Positions 51,411 to 59,618 of a stretch of DNA of 64,000 nucleotides are shown one piece after another; positions within the stretch are counted from its first letter, which is position 1; every line of letters begins with the position of its first letter. The stretch is taken from the NCBI RefSeq assembly GCF_900105515.1, contig NZ_FNSY01000001.1:3782001-3846000 (forward strand). Direction: 5' to 3'. Position numbers and translations under genes: made by a program. This DNA is from Streptomyces sp. 2131.1 (GTDB lineage Bacteria; Actinomycetota; Actinomycetes; Streptomycetales; Streptomycetaceae). A model generated the notes under the pieces. It was not told the DNA's origin. It did not search any database and worked only from the letters and a program-made list of their open reading frames with translations.

Positions 51411-51764
51411 GTGGACCTGTCCTTGTCGACTCGCAATGTGTCCGGCCCTGGTGGCGACCGTACGGTCGTCGAGGTCGGTGGCGAGATTGATGTGTATACC
51501 GCGCCCAAGCTGCGCGAGCAGTTGGTCGAGTTGGTGAATGACGGCAGCTACCACCTGGTTGTCGACATGGAAGGCGTCGACTTCCTCGACTCCACCGGCC
51601 TCGGCGTGCTCGTGGGCGGCCTGAAGCGTGTGCGCGCCCATGAGGGCTCGCTGCGCCTGGTGTGCAACCAGGAGCGCATTCTCAAGATTTTCCGGATCAC
51701 CGGTCTGACCAAGGTGTTCCCGATCCACACCACGGTCGACGAGGCCGTCGCGGCCACCGACTGA
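51411..51764 (+). CDS. bldG: BldG, anti-anti-sigma factor
   Basis: 117 residues, STAS domain: TVVEVGGEIDVYTAPKLREQLVELVNDGSYHLVVDMEGVDFLDSTGLGVLVGGLKRVRAHEGSLRLVCNQ. The phosphorylatable Ser is Ser61 in FLDSTGLG. BldG is required for aerial hyphae and antibiotic production and for the osmotic stress response through sigma-H/UshX. It matches my memory of the S. coelicolor protein (113 aa) nearly residue for residue, except for four extra residues near position 11-14 (SGPGGDR). GTG start with GGAGGATCC upstream. The 306 bp after it contain no gene. Confidence 0.96.
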   Translation: MDLSLSTRNVSGPGGDRTVVEVGGEIDVYTAPKLREQLVELVNDGSYHLVVDMEGVDFLDSTGLGVLVGGLKRVRAHEGSLRLVCNQERILKIFRITGLTKVFPIHTTVDEAVAATD

Positions 51765-52070
51765 CGTCCGGCCCGACGCCGGCCCGGCTTCCCGCCGGTC
51801 CGGCGGCGGTCTCGGCTGCGGCGGCTCCGGTGGGCGACCGCCCGGGGCGGCAGCCTCTGTTCTGCCGTGGCCGGTGAGGCCCGGTGGGCGTTCGGCGGCT
51901 GCCGGATCACCCGGTCGGCGGTCGGTGGCTGATTTATTTGTCAGCCGTCCGACTCGCCCGGGCGAGATCGTCCTGCGGGTCGGGATCAGCGGGCTCGTAG
52001 ACAGCGCCAGGGGCCCTGGGGCATGGGGCCAGGCCCTGGCATGCACACACGTACGTTCGAGGGGGATCGC
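51765..52070. other. Spacer between bldG and its partner gene
   Basis: 306 bp without a supported ORF. Frames are Pro/Arg-rich and broken. In S. coelicolor bldG is known to be transcribed both alone and with the downstream gene, so an attenuating structure would be expected here. I see GC-rich self-complementary patches around 51,770-51,800 (CGGCCCGACGCCGGCCCGG) but no clean hairpin. Confidence 0.4.
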
Positions 52071-52541
52071 ATGGCCACCGTTGAACTCCGCTTCAGCGCC
52101 CAGCCCGAGCACGTCAGGACCGCCCGTCTCGTGGCGGCGGCCGTGGCGCGCAGGGCCGGGGTCGACGAGGCCGTGCTCGACGAGGTCCGGCTCGCCGTGG
52201 GCGAGGCGTGCAGCCGAGCCGTCGGCCTGCACCGCAGCCATGGCATCACGGCTCCTGTCACGGTCGTCCTGATCGAGGAGGAGAAGACGTTCGCCATCGA
52301 GGTCGGTGACGAGGTCCCCGGCCCCGGCGCGGACGGCTCGGTTCCGGGCGGTGTCTCCGGGCGACGTGCCGGCACGTCCGGCGGAGGGCTCGACGCGCCC
52401 GAGCCGGAGGCGGACGACGAGGACGAGATGGGCCTCGCGGTCATCAGTGGCCTGGTCGACGACGTCGAGGTCAGATCCGGTGCGGGCGGTGGAGTCATCC
52501 GGATGAGCTGGCCCAAGACGCCGGTCCCCGTTCTTCCCTGA
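52071..52541 (+). CDS. BldG-partner anti-sigma factor-like protein (HATPase_c fold)
   Basis: 156 residues: TVELRFSAQPEHVRTARLVAAAVARRAGVDEAVLDEVRLAVGEACSRAVGLHRSHG, then AIEVGDEVPGPGADG and a C-terminal MGLAVISGLVDDVEVRSGAGGGVIRMSW. The layout is that of the RsbW/SpoIIAB kinase family (ORF3 next to bldG in S. coelicolor). The N-box, normally EAxxNA, reads E45-A-C-S-R49-A, so the Mg-binding Asn is missing, and an acidic insert (about 85-118) occupies the lid. Binding of BldG is likely; kinase activity is doubtful. ATG 52071 with GGGGGAT upstream. Confidence 0.88.
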   Translation: MATVELRFSAQPEHVRTARLVAAAVARRAGVDEAVLDEVRLAVGEACSRAVGLHRSHGITAPVTVVLIEEEKTFAIEVGDEVPGPGADGSVPGGVSGRRAGTSGGGLDAPEPEADDEDEMGLAVISGLVDDVEVRSGAGGGVIRMSWPKTPVPVLP

Positions 52542-52836
52542 CCGGCGACCCGTGCGGTGTCCTCGGGGGGCCGCACGTCCCTCGATCGGGTGATGTGAGC
52601 TCAGATCGCTTTCGTACTGCCTCGCCTGGCGCGCCGTAGGGCTGACGGCTTCTCGCGCGAGTGGGAAATCGCTTGCGCGTTCCCCTTGGCGAGGGCTGTC
52701 CGGGTGAGTTGCATATCCCTCATTCCCCTTGGTGCAAATGGCTGCAAAAGCCTGCGCATCGGACGCCCGGCACCCGGATGGAGGGTGTTCGGCGTGTAAG
52801 TTCCGGGGCCGAAGAGCCTTGGAAGGGACCAAACCG

Positions 52837-53481
52837 GTGAACAAGAAGCTTGCAGCCGCGCTGTCCGGCGGTGCGGTACTCGTACTGGCACTGTCGGGCT
52901 GCAGCGACGACAGCGACAACAAGGTGAACGACTGGGCCAAGAAGGTCTGCGACCAGGTCCACCCGCAGCTGCAGAAGATCGCGAACGCCAACGCGTCCAT
53001 CCAGCAGCAGACCGCCGACAACAGCAAGCCCGCCGACGTCCAGGAGACCGACTCGGCCGCCTTCAAGCAGATCTCGCAGGCGTACAAGGCGCTGGGCTCG
53101 GCCGTCGAGTCCGCCGGCCCGCCGCCCGTCGACGACGGAGAGACCACGCAGAAGGAGGCCGTCAAGGAGCTCAACGCCTCCTCCGCGGCCTACGCCAAGC
53201 TGCAGGAGAAGGTCGATGCCCTGGACACGAAGGACCAGGGCAAGTTCGCCGACGGCCTCAAGGGCATCGCCGACGAGCTGAACAAGATCAGCACCAACGG
53301 CGACCAGGCGCTGAAGAAGCTCCAGTCCGGCGAGGTCGGCACCGCGATGGCCAAGCAGGAGGGCTGCCAGAAGCCGACCGCATCGGCATCCCCCTCTGCC
53401 GGCAAGTCGGACGACTCCGAGCCGTCGACCGATCCGTCGAAGGAGGCGTCCCCGTCGGCGTCCGCCAGTAAGAAGGCGTGA
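52837..53481 (+). CDS. Small secreted lipoprotein
   Basis: 214 residues. Lipoprotein signal NKKLAAALSGGAVLVLALSGC (lipobox LSGC, Cys about 22). The mature part is helical (WAKKVCDQVHPQLQKIANANASIQQQTADNS...AYKALGSAVESAG...LQEKVDALDTKDQGKFADGLKGIADELNKI), ending in a disordered Ser/Pro/Lys tail, with one disulfide candidate (VCDQ, EGCQK). Function unknown; small helical lipoproteins of this form are common in Streptomyces. GTG start 8 nt after GGAAGGGA. The 295 bp before it hold no gene I can support. Confidence 0.85.
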   Translation: MNKKLAAALSGGAVLVLALSGCSDDSDNKVNDWAKKVCDQVHPQLQKIANANASIQQQTADNSKPADVQETDSAAFKQISQAYKALGSAVESAGPPPVDDGETTQKEAVKELNASSAAYAKLQEKVDALDTKDQGKFADGLKGIADELNKISTNGDQALKKLQSGEVGTAMAKQEGCQKPTASASPSAGKSDDSEPSTDPSKEASPSASASKKA

Positions 53482-53589
53482 CCACGCGAACGGCGTGACG
53501 GCTCGCACACATCGGGAGAGCGGCCCGGCACCCCCTGGGATACCCGGGGCGTGACCGGGTCGCTGCTGTTGTCAGTGGGAGCCGTCACA

Positions 53590-55140
53590 ATGGGGCACGT
53601 GAGTAAGACCAGCCTTTTCGCAGCAGACCTTCCCTCGGTGGACCGCGCACAGCAGCTCCGCGAGGCCCTGCTCGCGGCCGCGTTCACGGCCGACGGGCTC
53701 CTCGACCTGCTCGGCGCGTCCGCCTACGCCGCGCTGGCGCGCAGCGAAACGGTGCCCGCGCTGCGGGCCACGCGGGGCGATTCGCCGCTCGACACGCTGG
53801 TGCGCCTCTTCCTGCTCCAGCGGGCGGTGCCCGCCGAGCGGGTGGCGGCCGTGCTTCCCCTGGCGGAGTGCGTGGCCGACGGCTGGCTGACCGAGACGGC
53901 CGGCGAGGTCCGGGCGACCGTAGATGTGCGGCCGTACGGCGGGCCGGACGGCGAGGACTGGTTCATCGTGTCCGACCTGGGCTGCGCCGTGGGCGGCGCG
54001 GGCGGGATCGGCTCGCGCGAGAAGGGTGTGGTCCTCGGCATCGGCGGGGCCTCCACCACCCTGGCCGGGATCACCGTCCGTGAGCCCGTCGGATCCGCCC
54101 TCGACGTCGGTACGGGCTCCGGCATCCAGGCGCTGCACGCCGCGCAGCACGCCACCAGGGTCACGGCCACCGATCTCAATCCGCGCGCCCTCGAATTCAC
54201 CCGGCTCACCCTCGCCCTGTCCGGCGCGGCCCCGGCCGATCTGCGCGAGGGCTCCCTGTACGAGCCGGTCGGTGCCGAGACCTTCGACCTGATCGTCTCC
54301 AATCCGCCGTTCGTCATCTCGCCCGGCGCCCGGCTCACCTACCGCGACGGCGGCATGGCCGGTGACGACCTGTGCCGGACCTTGGTGCAGCAGACGGGCG
54401 ACCGGCTCAACGAGGGCGGCTTCGCGCACTTCCTGGCCAACTGGGAGCACAGCGGGGACGAGGAATGGCAGGACCGGCTGCGCGCCTGGGTTCCGGCGGG
54501 CTGTGACGCGTGGATCGTGCAGCGTGAGGTGCAGGACGTCACGCAGTACGCCGAGTTGTGGCTGCGCGACAGCGGCGACCACCGCACGGACCCGGCCGAG
54601 TACGAGGCGCGGTACGACGCGTGGCTGGACGAGTTCGAGGTGCGGGGGACGAAGGGTGTCGGCTTCGGCTGGATCACGCTGCGGAAGTCCGCCGCCGCGG
54701 CCGCCGGGGACGCCTCGGTCGTGATCGAGGAGTGGCCGCACGCGGTGGAGCAGCCGCTCGGCCCCGCCGTCGAGGCGCATTTCGCCCGCCAGGACTATCT
54801 GCGTGAGCAGGACGACGCGGCGCTCCTGGCCGCTCACTTCACCCTGGCCACCGAGGTGGTCCAGGAGCAGGTCGGGCTCCCCGGCGCGGAGGACCCGGAG
54901 CACGTGGTGCTCCGTCAGAACCGCGGCATGCGCAGGGCCACGAAGGTCGACGCGGTCGGCGCCGGGTTCGCCGGGGTGTGCGACGGCTCGCTGCCCGCCG
55001 GGCGCATCCTCGACGCCATCGCGCAGTTGATGAACGAGGACCCGGTGCTGCTGCGCGATCGCACCCCGCAGGCCATCCGGCTGCTGGTCGAGGAGGGGTT
55101 CCTGGAGCCGCTGCCCCCGGGCGGACGGGTGGCCGGATGA
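53590..55140 (+). CDS. Methyltransferase with N-terminal DUF7059-like domain and NPPF motif
   Basis: 516 residues. The N-terminal 150 residues are helical (LREALLAAAFTADGLLDLLGASAYAALARSE). The Rossmann methyltransferase follows: EPVGSALDVGTGSGIQALHAAQHATRVTATDLNPRALEFTRLTLAL, and FDLIVSNPPFVISPG with the NPPF catalytic motif of enzymes that methylate planar nitrogens (Gln, adenine or guanine). The C-terminal 110 residues resemble a separate helical domain. A target in RNA or a release factor is plausible but not shown. ATG 53590 (GGGAG 9 nt away) is chosen; GTG 53599 is possible. It overlaps the regulator gene by ATGA. Confidence 0.87.
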   Translation: MGHVSKTSLFAADLPSVDRAQQLREALLAAAFTADGLLDLLGASAYAALARSETVPALRATRGDSPLDTLVRLFLLQRAVPAERVAAVLPLAECVADGWLTETAGEVRATVDVRPYGGPDGEDWFIVSDLGCAVGGAGGIGSREKGVVLGIGGASTTLAGITVREPVGSALDVGTGSGIQALHAAQHATRVTATDLNPRALEFTRLTLALSGAAPADLREGSLYEPVGAETFDLIVSNPPFVISPGARLTYRDGGMAGDDLCRTLVQQTGDRLNEGGFAHFLANWEHSGDEEWQDRLRAWVPAGCDAWIVQREVQDVTQYAELWLRDSGDHRTDPAEYEARYDAWLDEFEVRGTKGVGFGWITLRKSAAAAAGDASVVIEEWPHAVEQPLGPAVEAHFARQDYLREQDDAALLAAHFTLATEVVQEQVGLPGAEDPEHVVLRQNRGMRRATKVDAVGAGFAGVCDGSLPAGRILDAIAQLMNEDPVLLRDRTPQAIRLLVEEGFLEPLPPGGRVAG

Positions 55141-56144
55141 TCCGGATCGAGCTGGACGAGGCGTCGCTCGGCGCGACCCGCATCGCGATCAGCCCGCTGT
55201 GGGACGCCTTCTGCAGCCTCCATCTCGCTATGCCGCACCGGCGTCCCTCCCGCCCGTACGAAGAGTGGGTGGTGCGGGCCCGGGAGGTGCTGCGAGAGGA
55301 CGACCGGACGCATGCGCTCCGGCTGCTGATCGACGGCCCGCACCAGTTCCCCGACTTCATGCTGCCCCGCCCCGTCGGGGCCACGTCCGTGGAGGCGGAG
55401 CTGGACGCTGTCCGGACTACCCCTGCCGACCTCGTACGGGCGGGAGTCGCCGAGCACTACGCCGGGATGGAGGACCATCCGCACGTGCGGCCGTTTCTCG
55501 ACGACCCCGAGACCGCGTGCGCGGCGCTCGCGGATGCCTACGCCGCGTACTGGGAAGGTGCGCTGGCCGGCCATTGGCCCGTCATGCGGCGTCTGGTCGA
55601 GGACGAAGTGCTCATACGGGCACGGACGTTCGCTACCGAGGGTGTGGACGCGCTCTTCACCGGCCTGGAGAGCCGGGCCAAGTGGGAGCCGCCCGTGCTG
55701 GAGCTGACCAAGCACATCGACGCCGAGTACCGGGCGGGCGAGCGACGGCTGCTCCTCGTGCCCCTCGTCTTCGCGGAGGGCTGCCGGCTCTACTCCACCG
55801 ACGACCCCGAGGTCCTGACGGTGTCCTTCCAGGCGCGCGGCGCGGGCGCCCTGCGCGAGCGTCCGGCGGAGCGGGCCGACAGCGGCGACCGGCTCGGGCT
55901 GCTCCTGGGGCGGGGCCGGGCCTCGGTCCTGCGCCAGCTCGGGGGACCGCTCACCACGGCCGGGATAGCCGACCGGCTCGGCCTCGCGCCGAGCACGGTC
56001 TCGGAGCACCTGTCCGTCCTCGCCGGAGCCGACGTCGTCACCCGGCACCGGATCGGGCGCAGCGTCTACTACCAGCTCACCGACACGGGCCGCGCCCTCC
56101 TCGCGCTGCTCTCGGGGGAAGACGTGCTGCGCGCGGTGTCGTGA
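55137..56144 (+). CDS. ArsR-type winged-helix regulator with a large N-terminal domain (DUF5937-like)
   Basis: 335 residues. The first 250 residues (MIRIELDEASLGATRIAISPLWDAFCSLHLA...) form the conserved Streptomyces regulator domain that I know as DUF5937. The C-terminal 80 residues are an ArsR/SmtB helix-turn-helix: GRGRASVLRQLGGPLTTAGIADRLGLAPSTVSEHLSVLAGADVVTRHRIGRSVYYQLT. No metal-binding cysteines are seen, so a small-molecule ligand is more likely. It is translationally coupled to the methyltransferase and followed within 80 bp by an ABC-2 exporter operon, which it probably represses. Confidence 0.85.
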   Translation: MIRIELDEASLGATRIAISPLWDAFCSLHLAMPHRRPSRPYEEWVVRAREVLREDDRTHALRLLIDGPHQFPDFMLPRPVGATSVEAELDAVRTTPADLVRAGVAEHYAGMEDHPHVRPFLDDPETACAALADAYAAYWEGALAGHWPVMRRLVEDEVLIRARTFATEGVDALFTGLESRAKWEPPVLELTKHIDAEYRAGERRLLLVPLVFAEGCRLYSTDDPEVLTVSFQARGAGALRERPAERADSGDRLGLLLGRGRASVLRQLGGPLTTAGIADRLGLAPSTVSEHLSVLAGADVVTRHRIGRSVYYQLTDTGRALLALLSGEDVLRAVS

Positions 56145-56225
56145 GACGCGGCGGGACGGCGACGACGATTCGGAGGGCTCCGAATCAATGGCGGGGGTGG
56201 CGGAGGCGGGCCTAGCGTCCGGGCC

Positions 56226-57278
56226 ATGCTTGCGATCGAGGCGAAGAACCTGCGCCGCACCTACACCAGCCGGACCGGCTTCCTGCGCCCGCGCCGCACC
56301 GAGACCGAAGCCGTGCGGGGGATCACCTTCGAGGTGGCCTGCGGGGAGCTGTTCGGGCTCCTCGGGCCCAATGGCGCGGGCAAGACCACCACCATCAAGA
56401 TGCTCAACACTCTGTTGCTGCCCACCTCCGGCACGGCCAGGGTGCTGGGGCACGACGTGGCGTCCGACCCCGTCGCCGTACGCCGCCGGATCGGTTACGT
56501 CTTCGGCGGCGACCGTGGGCTGTACGACCGGCTCTCCGCCCTGGACAACCTGCGGTACTTCGCGGAGCTGTACGGCGTCGAGCCGCGCGACCAGAAGCGG
56601 CGGATCGGTGAACTGCTCGACCTGGTCGGCCTCGCCGGCCGGGAGAAGGAACGCGTCGAGGGGTATTCGCGGGGCATGCGGCAGCGGCTGCACATCGCGC
56701 GCGGTCTGCTGCACAGGCCCGACGTGCTGTTCCTCGACGAACCGTCCATCGGCGTCGACCCGGTGGCGGCGCGCGACTTGCGTCGCACCGTCGCCGACCT
56801 GCGCGCCGGCGGTACCACCGTGCTGCTGACCACGCATTACATGGCGGAGGCCGACGAGCTGTGCGACCGGATCGCCGTCATCGCGGGCGGCACCATCCGG
56901 GCCCTCGGAACCCCGGACCGGCTCAAGTCGCGCGTCCAGGAACGCGGCATCCTGGAGATCGAGGCGTACGGAGCGGGCGAGGAGCACCTCGAACGCATCC
57001 GTGGCGTGTCGGGAGTGCACGGAGCGGCGGCCGAGGAGCGGGGCAGCCGACAGGCCGTCATCGTGCAGACGGAGCGCGGCGCGGACCTGCACGGCCAGGT
57101 TCTGGCAGCGCTCGACGGAGTCCGGGTCGGACGGGTCGTCACCCGGGAACCCACACTGGAGGACGCCTACATCGCCATCGTCGAGGAGGCGGACGCGCTT
57201 GCGCCCACGGATGTGCCTGGGCCCACGGATGCGCCTGCGTCCACGGACGCGTCCGGATCCACGGAGGTCGCGGCATGA
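56226..57278 (+). CDS. ABC transporter ATP-binding protein (drug/ABC-2 exporter type)
   Basis: 350 residues. Walker A GPNGAGKTT (47-55), Q-loop region RRRIGYVFGGDRGLYDRLSALDNL, signature SRGMRQR (a variant of LSGGQ typical of this exporter group), Walker B DVLFLDEPSIGVDPVA and H-loop TTHYMAEADELCD. The end of the protein is a Pro/Thr/Asp-rich repeat tail (PTDVPGPTDAPASTDASGSTE). It energises export by the two permeases that follow; the stop overlaps the first permease start (ATGA). Confidence 0.95.
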   Translation: MLAIEAKNLRRTYTSRTGFLRPRRTETEAVRGITFEVACGELFGLLGPNGAGKTTTIKMLNTLLLPTSGTARVLGHDVASDPVAVRRRIGYVFGGDRGLYDRLSALDNLRYFAELYGVEPRDQKRRIGELLDLVGLAGREKERVEGYSRGMRQRLHIARGLLHRPDVLFLDEPSIGVDPVAARDLRRTVADLRAGGTTVLLTTHYMAEADELCDRIAVIAGGTIRALGTPDRLKSRVQERGILEIEAYGAGEEHLERIRGVSGVHGAAAEERGSRQAVIVQTERGADLHGQVLAALDGVRVGRVVTREPTLEDAYIAIVEEADALAPTDVPGPTDAPASTDASGSTEVAA

Positions 57279-58066
57279 CCCTCGTCAGGGCCGTGCGCCT
57301 GATCGGCGTCGGCGTGCGGACACACGTCTCGTACATGAGCCGCTCGCCGCTCGAGATCACCTTCGCGGTCCTCGTGCCCCTGGTGTACGCGACCCTCGCC
57401 GTCTACCTCTTCCGCGCCGCCGACGACCCCGACCGGTTGCTGACGGCGGCGGTCGGGGCCGGGCTGATGGGCATCTGGTCGTCGGTGCTCTTCGGTTCGG
57501 GCGGCGCCGTCCAGAACCAGCGCTGGCTGGGCACGCTGGAGACGCTCGTCGCCTCGCCCACCCCGCTCTCACTCGTCCTGCTGCCCATCACCCTGGCCAC
57601 CGCCGTCATCGGCACGTACGCCATGGGCGCGACGGTGCTCTGGGGTGCGGTGCTGTTCGACGTGCCGCTGGACTTCGCGCATCCGCTGCTCTTCCTGGCC
57701 GCCGTCCCGGTCTGTGTGCTCTCGCTCGGGATGATGGGGCTGCTGCTCGCCGCCACCTTCGTCCTGCTGCGCAACGCGAACGCGCTGGCCAACCCGCTGG
57801 ACGCGCCCGTGTGGCTGCTGTCCGGGATGCTCGTGCCCGTCACCGTGCTGCCGGACTGGACGCGTCCGGTTTCCTGGGCGCTCCCCACGACCTGGGGCTC
57901 CCGTGCGGTGCACGCCGCCACCTCCGGCGGGGCCGGAGCCGGTGAGGTGCTGGTCCCGATGGGCGTCGCCCTCGGACTCGGGGCGCTCTACGCGCTGCTC
58001 GCCGTCCTCGTGCTGGGACGCGTCGAACGGCGCGCCCGGGCCGCCGCGACCCTCGCCCTGGCCTGA
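57275..58066 (+). CDS. ABC-2 type permease
   Basis: 263 residues with six predicted membrane helices. It starts SYMSRSPLEITFAVLVPLVYATLAVYLF and includes LLTAAVGAGLMGIWSSVLFGSGGAVQNQRWLGTLETLVASPTPLSLVLLPITLA, the ABC-2 signature region, and a C-terminal PDWTRPVSWALPTTWGSRAVHAATSGG. It is the first half of a heterodimeric export channel. Coupled to the ATPase gene by a 4-nt overlap. The next permease gene starts 80 bp later with its own AGGAG. Confidence 0.92.
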   Translation: MTLVRAVRLIGVGVRTHVSYMSRSPLEITFAVLVPLVYATLAVYLFRAADDPDRLLTAAVGAGLMGIWSSVLFGSGGAVQNQRWLGTLETLVASPTPLSLVLLPITLATAVIGTYAMGATVLWGAVLFDVPLDFAHPLLFLAAVPVCVLSLGMMGLLLAATFVLLRNANALANPLDAPVWLLSGMLVPVTVLPDWTRPVSWALPTTWGSRAVHAATSGGAGAGEVLVPMGVALGLGALYALLAVLVLGRVERRARAAATLALA

Positions 58067-58145
58067 CCTGCCGAGCGAGCCGTCCCGCCCCGCCGCGCGG
58101 GCCCGCGCCCCGTACCCTTCCCCGCCGCACCCAGGAGTTGTCCGC

Positions 58146-58985
58146 ATGCCCACCCGTACCCCTCACACAGATTCCGGTTCCGCCCCGGGCCCGTACCGCC
58201 GAACCGTTTCCGCGCTGCGGCTCGTGGTGGTCGGCGGCGCCCTCTCGTACCGGGCACTCTTCAACTGGACGACACCGCCGATGTTCATCGGCACCCTGCT
58301 CGTCGGCCCGCTGCTGCAACTCCTCTTCTTCGTCTTCCTCGGACGGCAGCTGCACGTCGCCGACGACCGCTTCTATCTGCTCGGCAATGCCGTCGTCTCC
58401 GCGTCCACAGCCTGTGTGTACGGGGGCACGATGGCCGTCGCCAACGAGCGGCGGTACGGGACGCTCGGCGCGGTCCTGCTCAGTCCCCGGAACCGGGCTC
58501 CGCTCTGGTTCGGCCGGGCGATCCCGTACGTGCTGAACGGCCTCGTCATCAGTGTCTTCACACTGTCCGCCGCCTGCCTTCTGCTCGGTCTGCGCATTCC
58601 GGTTGAGGCTCTGCCGGGGCTCGGTGCGGTCCTGCTCGCCGCCGCGGCCGGGTGCTCCGCCTTCGGCCTGGCGCTGGGGGCGCTGGGGCTGCGTTTCCGG
58701 GACGTGTTCCTCGTATCGAACGTGGCCAGTTCCGTACTCCTGCTCCTGACCGGTGCGAACGTGCCGCGGGAGACCCTGCCGGCGTGGATGCGGGCCTTGG
58801 GGGACGTACTCCCGCTGACCCACGCCGCCGACGCGGCACGTCAGTTGTCCGCCGGTGGCGGCCTCGACGGCCGGGGCATCGTGGCCGAACTCCTGACGGG
58901 AGCGGGGTACGCGCTGCTCGCCGTCGTGCTGCTGGCCCTGTTCGAACGCGGCAGCCGGCGGCGCGCGACGCTCGACGTGATGTGA
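58146..58985 (+). CDS. ABC-2 type permease
   Basis: 279 residues, six membrane helices (ALFNWTTPPMFIGTLLVGPLLQLLFFVFLG; VSASTACVYGGTMAVANERRYGTLGAVLLSPRNR; LVISVFTLSAACLLLGLRI; ...). NERRYGTLGAVLLSP is the ABC-2 signature and LPAWMRALGDVLPLTHAADAARQLSAGG the usual C-terminal pattern. Pairs with the preceding permease. AGGAG lies 9 nt before ATG 58146. The exported compound is unknown. Confidence 0.92.
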   Translation: MPTRTPHTDSGSAPGPYRRTVSALRLVVVGGALSYRALFNWTTPPMFIGTLLVGPLLQLLFFVFLGRQLHVADDRFYLLGNAVVSASTACVYGGTMAVANERRYGTLGAVLLSPRNRAPLWFGRAIPYVLNGLVISVFTLSAACLLLGLRIPVEALPGLGAVLLAAAAGCSAFGLALGALGLRFRDVFLVSNVASSVLLLLTGANVPRETLPAWMRALGDVLPLTHAADAARQLSAGGGLDGRGIVAELLTGAGYALLAVVLLALFERGSRRRATLDVM

Positions 58986-59084
58986 CGGTCCTGCTGTTCA
59001 CCCCGTGTTGGCGCCCGTGACGCCCCGCGGTGGGAGCCTCCCCCGGTCAGCCGAGGATTTGGCAGGGAGAGGGAGGCGTACGGG

Positions 59085-59282
59085 ATGGAGAGCGGACCCG
59101 CTGTCTTCGCCGGAACGACGTTCGCACTGTTCGGCGTGGCGCTGTTGCTGTGGACGGGGGCGCGCGTGCTGCACCGCGCGCCGGTCGCGTACCGGGTGAG
59201 CCCCGCCCTCTCCACCGCACTCGCCACTGTGTTCGGCGTACTTTTCCTCGTCCTCGGGGTGTGGTGCCTCGGTCGCGGCTGA
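59085..59282 (+). CDS. Small two-helix membrane protein
   Basis: 65 residues: MESGPAVFAGTTFALFGVALLLWTGARVLHRAPVAYRVSPALSTALATVFGVLFLVLGVWCLG. Two membrane helices joined by a short basic loop. ATG 59085 with GGGAGAGGGAGG upstream, a strong Shine-Dalgarno context. Codon use is typical. I recall similar small proteins upstream of topA in other Streptomyces but cannot name a function. Confidence 0.75.
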   Translation: MESGPAVFAGTTFALFGVALLLWTGARVLHRAPVAYRVSPALSTALATVFGVLFLVLGVWCLGRG

Positions 59283-59618
59283 GTACGCCTCCGGGGCGCG
59301 CGTACGAGTTCGGCCTCCTCCGGAGTCCGCGCCCCGCGCCGGGAACACGCCCGGGCCGTCCGCCTCTGGCTCGCTGCACCGGCAGGACAGTCGGGGCGCC
59401 GCCGAAACCCGCAGGCAGGGGCCGTGCGCGAAGCGGACTGAGCGGGCCGGGCGGCAGGAATGCCGGAAGTCGGGTTACCGTTCGAGTGGCCGTTGCGGGC
59501 TTTTGCCGTTTGACACGGGGGCGGGTTGTACCGTCACACTCCGCAGCGACAGCACTGTCGGCAGCGCCCTCACGCTGCCCGGATGCCCACCGAGCGTCGA
59601 CCGGAGAGAAGAGCGAAG
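59283..59618. promoter_or_regulatory. topA upstream region
   Basis: 336 bp without a gene between the small membrane protein and topA. Streptomyces topA promoters are known to respond to supercoiling. The AT-richer patch 59,455-59,540 (TACCGTTCGAGTGGCCGTTG...TTTGCCGTTTGACAC...GTTGTACCGTCAC) is the likeliest promoter: TTGACA-like TTTGACAC at 59,507 and GGTTGTACC some 15 bp later. Confidence 0.5.

Noticed and set aside
48801..53174. A 1457-residue helicase reaching across bldG
   Set aside because: The extension is antisense to bldG and the genes beyond it. The helicase N-terminus starts at 51332.
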